NCBI GenBank assembly: GCA_017591395.1
Contig: WEDG01004594.1
Span: forward strand, 124,001-188,000
From: Schistocephalus solidus
Lineage: Eukaryota > Platyhelminthes > Cestoda > Diphyllobothriidea > Diphyllobothriidae
Length of the DNA: 64,000 bases
Reading direction: 5' to 3'
Shown: one piece after another, positions 53,258-64,000 of the stretch
Position numbering within the stretch: the stretch's first letter is position 1
Layout of the letters: every line of letters starts with the position of its first letter
The notes under the pieces: generated by a model
What the model was told of the DNA's origin: nothing
Database searches by the model: none
Seen by the model: the letters and a program-made list of their open reading frames with translations, nothing else
Made by a program: the position numbers and the translations under genes

Positions 53258-56200
53258 TGAATTGCAGAGACTTGTATGTGGCATGAAGATAGCTTGACAA
53301 AATCCTACACAATTTCATTTGCCACAGGAAACAAACTTTGATCGCAAATATTACACAAAAAGGAAGATGTGAAACGACGATGGAGACTTACAAATTTCCA
53401 AAATAAGTCTGCTTCCGATGGAACTAATCAAAGGATAGAAAGCAGGAAGGCTTGCCATAGCTTGATTTTTAAACTGGGTTAGTCGGAACCTCGGTTGAGC
53501 AAATGCCCCAGGCCCGTTTCCATCCCGTGCGGCAGAAACTCCGTGTTATCTACGTAATCTCATGAAATAAAAACCGCAATTCAAAAAGATCCTTTTGACA
53601 AGAAAATACTGTTTAGGTGGACTTTTTATACTGCTTTTTATGCAGCATAATCCAAGGAGGTTCCAGTCACTACAGTATGCCAGCCTTTTAATAAATTTCT
53701 TGTCAGCCGCTGGCAAAATTCGCACTCGGTGAAAATGAATAGTTAATTTACATGAATTGTTTATGTTTATTTCCTATGCCCTAAATTTTAAAACACATTT
53801 TATAGAAAACATGAATGAAAATGCGATTTCTAGTTTTCAGTTACGACATCTTCGAGTTTTATGCTTGAAGAGAGGGTCTCTGTTGGTTAAAAAAACGTAC
53901 AGAGCAATATTTTTGAACCCGAACTCCAGTTCAACTTGTGCCCAGATACGTCAAACTACATGCAGTAAAATTTTTGTTAACTTCCTGCTGTAAACTTCCT
54001 ACATTTATTTCAGCTATGAAGATGTCCTATAGTACTCAAAAACATTTACAATGGATGCCATGCATGTTTTTTACGTCAGACGAAGTATAAATAAACGGAT
54101 AGCTTCAATACTCTGTGGATGGAAAGCTAGCAGTCTTTCAAATTTGCCAAGTTTTTAAACTAAAAATAACCTTCTTTCAAGTTAAAAGTTTACTTTGTGC
54201 TAGCTGATTTTCTGTAAAATATATTTGAGTTTAAAAGGGCATTGAGGAAAACGAGAAAAAGGATCACTACTTTAGTTGTACTTTTTTATCACATAGTTTT
54301 TGCAGATGGCTGACACGAAAACGCGTTCAAAGACCAGAATCCTGTAGTTATTAAAAATATCTTTGAATAACGCTGCCACAACATCCAGATAATGCTTTCT
54401 AATCGAAAAACCATTTCAGAATTTCTTTTAGCATTTCAAAAGATAAGCCAATTACGGTAATTTGTAAATATAGCTAAAGTATTTCTCCTTTTATCTACAG
54501 TCACTTACGTTTCTTGATTATATGAACAAAACGACTGTCATTTGCTGCGTTGATGTCGGAATGTCGTATATTTTGATAATATCTAATTAAGGAGTGCTTT
54601 ACGTAAATAAATTGGATATTGCGCAAACAAACATATCGCGTTTTAGCTGCCACGGAAAAATATGATGTCGTTTTTGGTAATTTCGTAGCAATTATTTCGA
54701 ATTGTAAAGAATGTACGAACATTAACTATCCTAACCAGGAAACTTTTCTCATCTCGATTTTGCCACTCAGATATAATTTTCATTTATAATTTTCCATATT
54801 ACACATAAATTATCCGTTTTCATATCTCACCAATATGGTTGATTTTGAACTGAACCTTTCCTTTTTTTGTATGAACTGAATAGTTTACAGCCCGCACTGC
54901 TTGCGCTATGGCGTTTGCCAATCAATAATCATGAAGCTTAACCTATAAATCCCGAGGTGTGGTATTAAGATATCAGTGCCAGGAGTTTCACTGTATGATG
55001 ATGCCAAATCTGTGCACGCAAATTTGCGCTACTGCTCATCCCTGGCGTCAGTCAACATGACGTTGGCCCACAGTGCAGATGCGTGGTTATGTTGTTTGAG
55101 GACTGATTTGCTCGGAGCCAAAGAAATTCTGCTGCTGAGAGAATCCACCAAATACTGAAAAGAATAAGACATCTCACCATGCCTCGCTTCGTAAACTGAG
55201 TAATTCTAGACCTTGAAAGGGAAAATATTCAAATCCCTGCCCATCACAAGCAACGAATTCCCAACCGTCAGCTTAAAATTCATATAGATTTCTTTTCCAA
55301 GTTGCCCACGTTTCCATGAGCACATTTACGAAATGACTCGCAATTATTGCGCTCTGGTGGAAAATTCAGGTAGAACATAGTTAAAACTACCAATCCCCCA
55401 TTACAGATGGCCTCATGCTTAATTCCAGGAATAATGAAGATTATGGTTGGGGTTAGTGTTAGGGTTCGGAGGTCTGTAGGGTAAGTATTAAGCTAAGGTT
55501 CGAGTGAGAATCTAAAAATCAGGCGCAGCGCAGCTTCTCCTCCTGATTAAGCCAAGGGCTGTTAAAGAAAAAGGGCTGTTAAAGAAAATAAACAAGAATA
55601 TGTATCCCAACTGAAATTTGGCGCAAGGTCACCTGTTCTGCACAAACTAAAAAGGTCTATTTTTATCATTTTTGGTAGGAAGTGCTTTTGGTTGCATGAA
55701 TACACCTGCAGTTAAAATTACGCAGATGTCGTTTTAAAGAAGCCGAAGAGAGCTTCAAAATGGTTTATAGCAAACACATAGTAAATTGTACCGAGTTCCC
55801 ATGAGTAAATGCGAGTGAATTCGAAGAGGCCACAAGAATTGAGAATGTGAAGTTCACCGAAGCGACTGCTCTAAAGGAGCTGCTAGAGCTTTAGGACAAA
55901 AATTTCCAAGTCCCGATGGGGTATCGAATAAACATAATTTACATTTTCGCGTGAAGGAAGCCATAAACATAATTTTAAATTTGAATTTTTTCTGGAAAAA
56001 AAGAAGAAGAAGAACAAAAATAAGAAGGCATATTCTCAGAGTTTTTTGATGAAAGTCACGAGATAACCAACAATTTCCTTATTTCAGTTATTGAATTTCC
56101 ATGCAATGGAAACTGGAAAAATTTCATAAACTTAATAACTTACGTCAAAGAACTCAAACATTAATAGCATTTATATAATCACAGGGTATTAATTCGGGAA

Positions 56201-57649
56201 AAGTCTGAAAGCTTCAGTTGCTTCTGTATATTATACTTTAATTGAGCATTTTAGCACTATCCTGTCTCGTTTCGTAATAGAACACTGTTAAGAAATAGCT
56301 TAGGTTGGAGTATTAAGACATCTGAAATAAATTTCGAAAAGCATGCACTTCTTAAACATATTGTTATTTAACCCGTCTTGAAAACATAATCCTTATAACT
56401 CTGCAGTTTGTTGCCCTCATTGTGAATTCTGTCATATCATGAAAATTTTTGAGCATTAATTACTTCTTTGTAAACGGTCTAACATTTACTCGACTGGTTT
56501 AAAAAACCTTCGATTTTATGCAAAAGAGCTCTGTTGAAAGTAACATTCTGCATCTAGCCTACAAGCTTTCTTTGGAAGGTTAAGAAATTCACAGCTTTGA
56601 CAGAAACCGACACGCCCGAGTTCGTCCAAAAAACGTCAGTTCTAGGTGGGCTAAGTCCTCTATGTATTCGCTGTCGTCAACTAAGATATAAAATTAGTGT
56701 TAACTCAATCTGACTGTGATAACCTTTAAATCGACCTATGTTCTCACTTTCAAGCCTTTTATGAATTTTGCTTTCGGTATTTGAATGTTTGGAATCACAT
56801 TAATATGCCCAACACTTGGCTAGTTGAAATTCAGTCTATATTATTTTCAGATTTTTCGGAATTTTGGAAAATATTTACCAGAAATTAGGCAATGGATGTG
56901 AATTGCTTATCCATATTTACTAAAAAGTGGGAAAGGAATTTCTTTTTCGCTGGAGTATTCTAATTGCAGTGATTGGTGATCAGAACTTCAGCTTTTCTTT
57001 GAAGCGCTAAACAACCAAAAACCGCAGTCAGAAGGTACCAGAAAGCGTATTTTTTTATATGATGCGTCATTATCAGCTAGCAATTCCGAAGGCAGAAGAC
57101 GATGCTCTAAAACTCAGGCAAGGGTCGCCAAGTACCTTTAATTCAAGCATTTTGCAACTTGATGCGCAAGCAAATAAAAAGAATATAAGACCTTTAGAGA
57201 ACTGGAACTGTTACTTATGTGTCTTTAAACAAAAAGCCCAGTCCCTTATATCAGAACACAACCTGAATGTTAATTATTTGAAAAGTTTTGAATTCTGGCT
57301 CTAATTCCTTCACGTTTCTCAAATAAGTCGAAGGAAACGTCGAGCTAAACACAATTGCGTCTTGCGGTAAAGTGGTCGTTTCCAAGACCTCGGATGGTTT
57401 GGAAACCTAGAGTTCGATCATGAACTGCACGTTTTATTGTATAACCTGCCCATCGGATTTGTTTATGTAGACCCCCAAATGGCAGGTCAATTCACCAAAA
57501 ATGTTAATAGTTATGATGTTGGCTTGGTTGGGCATGTGACACATCAAGCATCGATTATGAGGGTGTCAACCCTGTGTCCCACATCAGGGTGAGCCTAGTG
57601 ATAATTGCCGATACAAACGAATATGCGAGGCCCAGGAAATAACTGAGAA
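53258..57649. other. A/T-rich intergenic region
   Basis: No gene is supported. A degenerate GGGTTAG-like block lies at 55437-55497 beside a TTCCAGGAAT motif like the T3 flank in reverse. The frame at 57059-57304 (+) has no motif. A short tRNA-like scrap near 57355-57425 was considered and not accepted. Confidence 0.4.
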
Positions 57650-58430
57650 GAAGTAGATGGCACCTACTTGCACCACTTGGAGTTGGAGTCGCACACAGAC
57701 CGGAGGCAACCGCTCGGCGTCGGATAATGAGGTCAAAGGACCCACTACCGCAACAAAAAACATTTGGAGTTGTTTATCGGATCTGATGAAGTTGATAGCA
57801 AAGCAAATACATCGGAGAAAACGGAAGACTTTCCTGGACGGGAGTTGCCGAACACGTGGCAGCAGCGCAGAGAAATGACACCACTTCTCAAGTCGTGGAT
57901 CATTCGGCGAGAAACGGTCACAAATTGAATTTTGATGAGTTTGAAATTCGTGCGAGAGATGATAATCCCGTGCGCCGCGCGTTGCTTGACTCACGGTTTA
58001 CAGGCCCCCAGTCAATGAACAAACCAACCAACCCATATTGGGTATTGAGACTCAGTTTGGTCAGAGTAATCGGCCATTCGGGGAGTGTTCAAACAAACGC
58101 ATCTTCCGACAAGAGTGCTGGCGAGCCAGATGGCTGAGCAATAATCACGTCAATATCCAACACAGGTGATGAAATTTTAGCGGATAATGACCCGACTGCT
58201 GGCCATCTTACAATTAGCATATCAGACGGCAGTCATCCTCGATGAAGGGGGAGCCGTTAATTTCAATAGGCCTGAAGTAGCATTATGACTGCATCCCATA
58301 AATACTGCAACTCCCTATGCATGAAGTACCCATATCTCATACTGTCTGTGATAATTGGTTCGATAAGGGATCCGAAGCGTCCGGTGAATAAAGCTATTGT
58401 CCTAGTGATCATGTCTTCTTCTTCTCACAG
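57650..58430 (+). pseudogene. Penelope-like element fragment 2 (GIY-YIG end)
   Basis: The translation shows VVYRI, then after stops KYIGENGRL, matching the YVGETG part of a GIY-YIG nuclease, then VAEHVAAAQRND, HSARNGHKLNFDEFEIRARD and FTGPQSMNK. The same series of blocks occurs at 31900-32690, and the non-coding tails also agree (GGGATCCGAAGCGTCCGGTG versus GAATCCGAAACGTCAGGCAA). The GIY-YIG core is better preserved here (YIG kept) but stops interrupt the VYRI block. No RT sequence remains. Confidence 0.7.
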
Positions 58431-59449
58431 AAATGAGTATTTACACCTGAATTAGTTTAAAGTGACAACAGGCTTGTGCAGTATTTACGGCATCTTCGCC
58501 GCCCTCATCTAACTGGGGCAGAGGTCAAGACAAATTTAAGAAGACCGAAAGTGGGATCAGGCGCGTCGGCTGACAAGGTCAAACAACCAGACTGTGTGTG
58601 CCACATGCGCCTGCTCCGCGCACTAAAGACTACATTTTTACAGAGCACGAAGGGGGATTGGCTTGGATCCCAACGGAGTGGGAGTGTCAAAGAGGTCACA
58701 CTAAGAAGGGTGACAAGAGTGACCTAAGGTCGTGCGCCTGTTGAACGCTGAACCGCTCGCGCCTGCATGCACGTGTGCACCAGTCGCTTTCTGACCCTCG
58801 ACAATCCTGACTGTCCACATCGGCCATTCGTCTTCAAGGCTGACTCACACATTACCTCGCTGGATGCCCTGTGACGACTCCGGACGGTCTGATACTTGGG
58901 ACCTCGCAGATGCGGCGGCCGGACGTGCCCTATTCCGGCAGCCAGTTGGTCGTACGAAGGTTGCATCAAAAATCAGAGGTTGCAACCCATGCCGTGCAGA
59001 TGGGGCACATCTTAAACTTTGAAGCCATTTAAATTGTGGGCCAAGGCGAGGATTACACGTCAAGGCAGAGAAAAAATCCTGGATGTCCGTCAACTGCTCG
59101 ATCAATCACAACATTAATTTGCTTGCTACCATCTGGTTTTGCGAACCTTCTTCATGGGAGATAGTCAAAGCGCGGAACAATCGAAGCCGCCGACAATGTG
59201 CGCAGCCAAAGAGGGCAGAGGTGAAACAAACGAGATGCGGGTCTGATGCTACCCCGCAGGTTAAGCACTAGACAAAGAGTGGCATATAATGAGTGCTGCA
59301 TGCATAACTTTCCAGTCTCTGAAGATTGGTAGGTGAAACACTAATCCAAACAGTAGACATTCAATAAACACCTCACAGTGCATGCCTATTTTCTTTAAAC
59401 AACAGATATTCACAATAAAACGAGATTGATAGTTCAAATCTCAGACTTG
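58431..59449. other. Repeat-rich intergenic DNA, no supported gene
   Basis: At 58660-58720, GGATCCCAACGGAGTGGGAG and the following GGTCACACTAAGAAGG resemble the 29.93-kb part of family R, so a decayed family R copy is likely. The short frames on both strands show no motif. Confidence 0.4.
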
Positions 59450-59710
59450 TGAGAATTGCACACAGGCCACATTTAGAAAGAACCAAGAACACGTACCCCA
59501 ACTGAGTGAGAGGTATCGATCCCGTGCCTGTAGTGGGTGGTGCGGGACGGTTCGTGTGCTGATGGGAAGCGACTGGCGGTATTTTAACGCAGGTTTTTGT
59601 GGATGCACATGTGGCCGAGTAGGCCCATGCGATGACTGACTGCGTCGGCAGTGCGGGCAGGTGGGGTGAGGGTGCCAGGTGTATGTTAGTACTCCTGGCA
59701 CATTTTCGAC
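59450..59710 (-). pseudogene. Zinc-finger LINE 3' tail relic
   Basis: The minus strand reads PGVLTYTWHPHPTCPHCRRS. In a shifted frame it continues with a decayed GLLGHMCIHKNLR-like segment (seen as AWAYSATCASTKT in one phase). This corresponds to the second C2H2 finger and end of the LINE at 43.4-45.6 kb. The HENLR-like end at 45.55 kb is the equivalent. It is a 5'-truncated 3' end, not a gene. Confidence 0.6.
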
Positions 59711-60136
59711 AGCCTTTCTGCAATAAATCCAGAGCTCATCAAACTGGTTGATGCGTGATCTGCATGTGCGATGGTAATGCAGACAGGATAGGTTGCGAAT
59801 GCCTGGGTCTCTTCTTCCGGCTTCTCAACTTTTGAGCACATAAATGAGTGCGTATTTTGCTCGGTGTGAGCCTGGGTTGAGATACCGTGGTTGGCATTTT
59901 CGAAATAAACGGGTAAACGTATGGCTACACTAGCCACTTACGTTGTCTTGTGAGTATTCCCCTAGAAGGGAACCTTCCGGATCTACTAAGGCGAATCGTG
60001 CAAACGCGCCCTAAAACGTAGACGAATTGAAATAATACGCCTGATTAATGGGAACCATTGTTAATTCTCTGACTTTCAATAGCCACCAGAATTTTGTCGA
60101 AAATGGCATTCCTCGGTTTCCCCTGACCTCACCCCA

Positions 60137-60796
60137 ATGCAGAGAAAACTGAAAAATTGTAAACTGTTACCAAGCAACAGAGAAATGACTAACTCTGTTG
60201 CCATGTTGAACAAATGGCCTCCGATGTCATCTACGGCCTCGCCGTCTGAATCCATAGCTAACTCTGCATGGAAACTGACCTTGATTAATCTTTTGGGATC
60301 CCAAGGAAACAGTACTTCTTTTATTCGTTTTCAAGACGGCAGTACTTCTCCTATTAACATACCCATACCAATTTTACCAGTTACCCCTGGTAAACCAGCG
60401 CAGATTTTTAGCTCAAAGACAAGTCGGGCTAAAGTCCCAACCACTCGAAAACTGCAAAAATTTAGCCTCTCCACGAAAAATACTCCGTTATGCTCGCTTA
60501 TTTCTCCCAAAAACATCCCCATCCCAACTACATCGAATTTCCAGCTACCACCCAGACCTCAAACTGAGGCTGATAAACGAAACATAAGAGCATTCTCGCC
60601 CAAAAATAGTGCTTCTGTGCCACTCGCAACAGTGCATCCCCCACCCCGCAGCCAATTTTTTCCCCGTTCCTTTTCCCAGTTGTCTCTCAATACGAAGGGT
60701 CCTGCTGGACTACTAGCCTCACCTGACCGTCTGTGTCCCTCCTTTATAGGAATACTTTGCACTATTCTGTCTAGGGATTCCCCGGACATGCCCTAA
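60137..60796 (+). CDS. LINE-3 N-terminal ORF (ORF1-like)
   Basis: A 219-codon uninterrupted frame lies immediately upstream of the endonuclease. It is rich in Pro, Ser and Thr (INIPIPILPVTPGKP, SPKNIPIPTTSNFQLPPRPQ) and lacks a recognised RNA-binding domain or zinc knuckle. Position and the TAATG junction with the next frame suggest it is ORF1, or the N-terminal part of a longer ORF1, of the third LINE. It may alternatively be a frameshifted leader of ORF2. Confidence 0.45.
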   Translation: MQRKLKNCKLLPSNREMTNSVAMLNKWPPMSSTASPSESIANSAWKLTLINLLGSQGNSTSFIRFQDGSTSPINIPIPILPVTPGKPAQIFSSKTSRAKVPTTRKLQKFSLSTKNTPLCSLISPKNIPIPTTSNFQLPPRPQTEADKRNIRAFSPKNSASVPLATVHPPPRSQFFPRSFSQLSLNTKGPAGLLASPDRLCPSFIGILCTILSRDSPDMP

Positions 60797-63400
60797 TGGC
60801 TAGCGGTCGTGCTCAGTTCCCTTTTCTATCATTTCCACCTCCATATTTTACTCCCCTTCACCCACATCAAGGCGCGTATGATCCCATGACCTTTTTTCCC
60901 AAAACAGGGTGGGAGCACCCGTCCCCCATGTTCAGTGGCCCGTCAACCACTGGATAAATTAGCCACCCTCCCTAAAAAACAACCTCCTTGCCCGCTTAAA
61001 CTGTTCGTTCTAAATGCCAGATCCTTGCTCAATAAAATGCCCCTGCTTCAGACTCCAGTCTTTGTCCACTGTCCAGATATTGTTATAGTAACTGAAACAT
61101 GGGCAACACCTTCCGTAGCCGACCCCGAACTCTCTCTTATAGGTTATACTTGTACTCGAAATGATCACCGTGTCAGCCGTGGTGGAGGAAGCTGTATCTA
61201 TATTAAACAAGCGCTGCAATTTCGGACCTTAGACCATCCACAATTTACTGCGGTTGACGAGAGGTTCAAGCATAATTGATCTAATCTTCTGCAGAGGTTG
61301 CCTGCCTTTGACAGTGTCATCATTAGGCCAACTTGGGAGCTCAGACCATGATATCGTTGTTTCTACACTACAACTCGAAACCGATTAAACGCTTTCCAAA
61401 AAATATAGCTTTTTCTTTTATTTTCGATTAGCGCTTTCGGCAGAGTTATTGATACATCTTAACTCCCATGACTGGTCTAATTTCTTTATGTGTCAGGATG
61501 TGAACACCTGTACCGGTATGCTTTACCGAAGTTTTGGATCCACTTATTACTCGTTTTGTTCCCCGTGAGAAATTAATTAATGTCATGGGTGAGGTTTATC
61601 TTCCTTAATCTGTTCGCCGTAGGTTGCGTAAACTCTCCCGTCGATTCCATTTGCAAAACGACATTTCCGTTCTGCCTTTGCTTCAACGTATTTTTGAGCT
61701 GGCTAAGAGGCTAAACGAAGAAAAACGGCTAGCCGATGAGGTCAAATATGTCGAAAACCGTTCGTTAAATGTCGCGAAACTTTTTTCAAGTGCAAAAAGA
61801 ACCCATAGTAAAACATGGCATCCCGTCCTACCGGACTCCGTTGGAAATCCTGTAGTCGATGACAAATTGACGGCTGATAGTTTTAACGTTTTCTTGTCCA
61901 GAACATTTATTGAAAATTGGGCCGCTACCCCGCCGCCCATCCAGGTTTGGACCGGTGCTATCCTCGAAAACATAACTTTTACCCTCTGGGACGTAACCGT
62001 AGACATTTGATGTTTTCGTCAATCTTATAGTCCTGGACCAGATGGCGTACCGATCAGTATTATAAACGCAAATGCTAATGATTTTTTCCCGTCGTTTCTA
62101 TGTTAGTTATTTAATATAGCTCTGGAAAGTGAAACCTTTCCCAGTGTGTGGAAGGAATCGCACATTCTACCTATCCCCAAACACGGCCAATCTACGTCAT
62201 TTGACGATTTTCGACCAATCAACACACTGTCAGAAGTTTCGAAAATCCTGGAGACCTTGATCAAAGATAAGATTATGTATCATTTAACTGAGATTAACCT
62301 ACTGAGTGCAGCCCAGCATGGGTTACTCAAAACAAGGTCTTGTTACACCTGTCAGCTCTCTTTCTTTAATCACGTTCTACAATCCAGGGATAATGGCTTT
62401 GCACTTTATATAGTCTATTTCGATTTCACCAAAGCCTTCGATCATGTTGACTATGCCCTTCTTCTACTGAAACTCCTCTTTCGGTAAATGTGGTAAACTT
62501 CTGAGCTTGATATCTTCTTACCTGAGCTCTCGCACACAACATGTTAAGATCTCCAATGCTATCTCAAACTTAGCACGTGTGAGGAGTGGAGTTATTCAGG
62601 GTAGTGTGGTAGGCCCGCTTTTATTTTGTCTTCTTGTCAATGATGTTCCAGGTTTATTTCGGAATGGTAGGCCCTTTATGTATGCCGACGATTTAAAATT
62701 TGCCTATCGATATAAGCCGCAGATTACGACACCGAGCTCGATGCCTTTGCCCAGTGGTGCTGCACATGTTGCCTTTCCCTTTCTTGGCAGAAATGTTCCG
62801 TTATGGCTGTTGGCGACGAAAATCAGCCCTAAGTAAGCATGGACGGTCATGATCTAAATGTGCCTGGCGTTGTTAAGGATCTGGGCATATCATATTCCAG
62901 CGGTGTCAATCTTTCAGAGCATTGCGCCCTGATTGTTTCCAAAGCACGCAGAACTGCCGGGTTTATCCTCCGAAATTTTAAAACTATTGATATTAGACTT
63001 CGCCTTTATAAAATGTACGTTAGACCTGGCCTAGAATACTGCTCGTTTCTATTGAGCCTTCTGTGCGCTAGCTAACGGAAGAAAATAGAATCGGTCTAGC
63101 ACTTCTTCACGAAAAGAATTTTATCGTTGGAGCAATGTAATCTGTCGTATCGAGAACGCTGTGGGCTTGAAAACATTGATCCCTTATGGTTTCGCCGAGT
63201 GCAGAAGGGACTCTTTTTACTGTTTAAGCTTTTGAATAGTCGTACATTTAATCCCCTTACCACTGTGAGGCAGCTTGACCACCCTCGGCGCAGCAGTCAT
63301 CGCAATGTCTTTTTATTTCTTCCATTAGCTCGCACAGTTAAGTATCGTCGATTCTTTTCAGGAGTTTTTTTTCCCTGCCAGCCTGATCCCTACTGAATAT
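60796..63400 (+). pseudogene. LINE-3: CR1-like endonuclease-reverse transcriptase relic
   Basis: The region opens at the ATG of a TAATG overlap with the upstream frame. After a frame change near 60935 it encodes the start of an AP-endonuclease: KLFVLNARSLLNKMPLL, then PDIVIVTETWATP, then SRGGGSCIYIK. Later frames give the linker (61624-62007), the RT fingers (HILPIPKHGQSTSFDDFRPI), the catalytic YFDFTKAFDHVDYALL, and VIQGSVVGPLLF, with an intact YADD in FMYADDLKFAY (about 62677-62709). Then come GVVKDLGISYSSGVNLSEHC and LEYCSFLL. At least six frameshifts or stops are present. It is the only LINE here retaining pieces of every domain in order. It shares its style with LINE-1 (KDLG.SY, LEYC). 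Confidence 0.85.
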
Positions 63401-63460
63401 TTCATCTGGCATTGCCTGAAAACCGGTATTAAATTCAACTATTATTATTATACGAAGTTG
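63401..63460 (+). mobile_element. LINE-3 3' end with short ATT repeat
   Basis: The coding relic is followed by ACTATTATTATTATACG at about 63440-63456. A short tandem repeat of this kind is the usual 3' terminus of CR1-like LINEs, which mostly lack long poly(A). Confidence 0.5.
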
Positions 63461-64000
63461 CTCTTTTACAATCTGGTTTGCGACTCGTCGCAGAGATCGT
63501 TTATACACCGGCAAAAGTGTTAGGCACAATTTTCCCACTGCCGGCTGTCTTCCTATACAAATTCTAATGAGCTTTCTGACATCCTTAGCTGAAGTGCGGC
63601 GTGGATTGCGCACAAAGAACCTGGAGATGGAAGCCGCGCCCACAAGCGGCAACGTTGATGTCATAATACTTCCAGAATATGTAGGATACTGTGGCATCAG
63701 TCGCCCTCATATTTAGATCAAGGTCTTCTCGCTCATCATCTTGGGCTGCTTTCGTCTAGGGTACAACTCATGAACAAAAAGGACTCAGTGTGAATAAGAC
63801 TCCTAGTTATTTGGAAACTTTGGAGAAGGTCACTGCTAGCCGCACTCAGGTACTGAATATTTTTTTAATCTTACCCTGACACATTACTTCCCAATTTAAA
63901 CTCTCCGCGCATGACTGGTCTGCTCTGCAACATGCTGTACGCGTTGTAAGGTTTAATACAAGGAATCACAGCAGGCCGAAGATAACAGGTTTTAGGAATG
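63461..64000. other. Flank of LINE-3, no supported gene
   Basis: A minus-strand frame of 119 codons covers 63338-63697 and is basic in character (KDVRKLIRICIGRQPAVGKL), but it overlaps the LINE tail and shows no known motif. Nothing else is recognised before the window end. Confidence 0.35.

Noticed and set aside
57355..57425. A tRNA-like segment with a GAGTTCGATCATG B-box-like motif
   Set aside because: The stems cannot be paired convincingly and no inverted ends or second copy were found.
63338..63697. A minus-strand gene of 119 codons at the end of the window
   Set aside because: It overlaps the LINE-3 3' end and shows no recognisable domain.
1..64000. CRISPR arrays, bacterial operons, riboswitches or rRNA genes
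   Set aside because: No regularly spaced repeats of that type, no bacterial gene organisation and no rRNA sequence were seen; splice sites and retroelements show the DNA is eukaryotic.

Overview
This is eukaryotic nuclear DNA, most likely from a parasitic flatworm and probably a tapeworm. The evidence is: one recognisable host gene with introns of only 34 and 36 bp, a size class typical of cestodes, beside a very long intron; several decayed non-LTR retrotransposons; fragments of a Penelope-like element with a GIY-YIG domain; and a repeat-rich intergenic background. No species name can be given from the sequence alone. There is no operon structure, and most of the window is repeat relics and unannotatable intronic or intergenic DNA.

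Layout. 0-4.8 kb: a LINE 3' tail nested in an older repeat, then a 5'-truncated CR1-like LINE (LINE-1, + strand) with frame breaks and a mutated YADD box. 5.9-8.7 kb: a second CR1/jockey-type LINE on the minus strand (LINE-2). 8.75-9.65 kb: two short + strand LINE C-terminal relics. 10.18-26.1 kb: a START-domain lipid-transfer gene most like STARD10 (PCTP-like), with three 5' exons separated by mini-introns, a giant intron, and a terminal exon with a poly(A) signal; part of the START domain is not securely located. The giant intron holds a 457/473-bp inverted repeat pair and a telomere-motif element with inverted ends. 26-33 kb: a dispersed repeat family (family R), Penelope-like fragment 1 and two tRNA-like elements. 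33-41 kb: mostly AT-rich DNA with telomere-like repeats. 41.5-43.1 kb: four more tRNA-like elements. 43.36-45.6 kb: a broken LINE whose tail encodes C2H2 zinc fingers. 45.8-46.5 kb: family R again. 46.5-57.6 kb: AT-rich, with a candidate terminal exon and a 242-bp element with 76-bp inverted arms. 57.65-58.4 kb: Penelope-like fragment 2. 59.45-59.7 kb: a minus-strand zinc-finger LINE tail. 60.1-63.45 kb: a third CR1-like LINE, the most complete here, with an N-terminal ORF, endonuclease, RT with an intact YADD, and a short ATT-type tail, but frameshifted.

The most unusual signal is a family of about 143-bp units. Each consists of a tRNA-like body, with Pol III A and B boxes, enclosed by about 20-bp inverted termini; six copies occur in two clusters and both orientations. 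An apparently unrelated 242-bp unit at 51.6 kb has the same architecture with much longer arms. These look like short non-autonomous elements combining a SINE-like promoter with MITE-like ends, and they deserve a targeted search.
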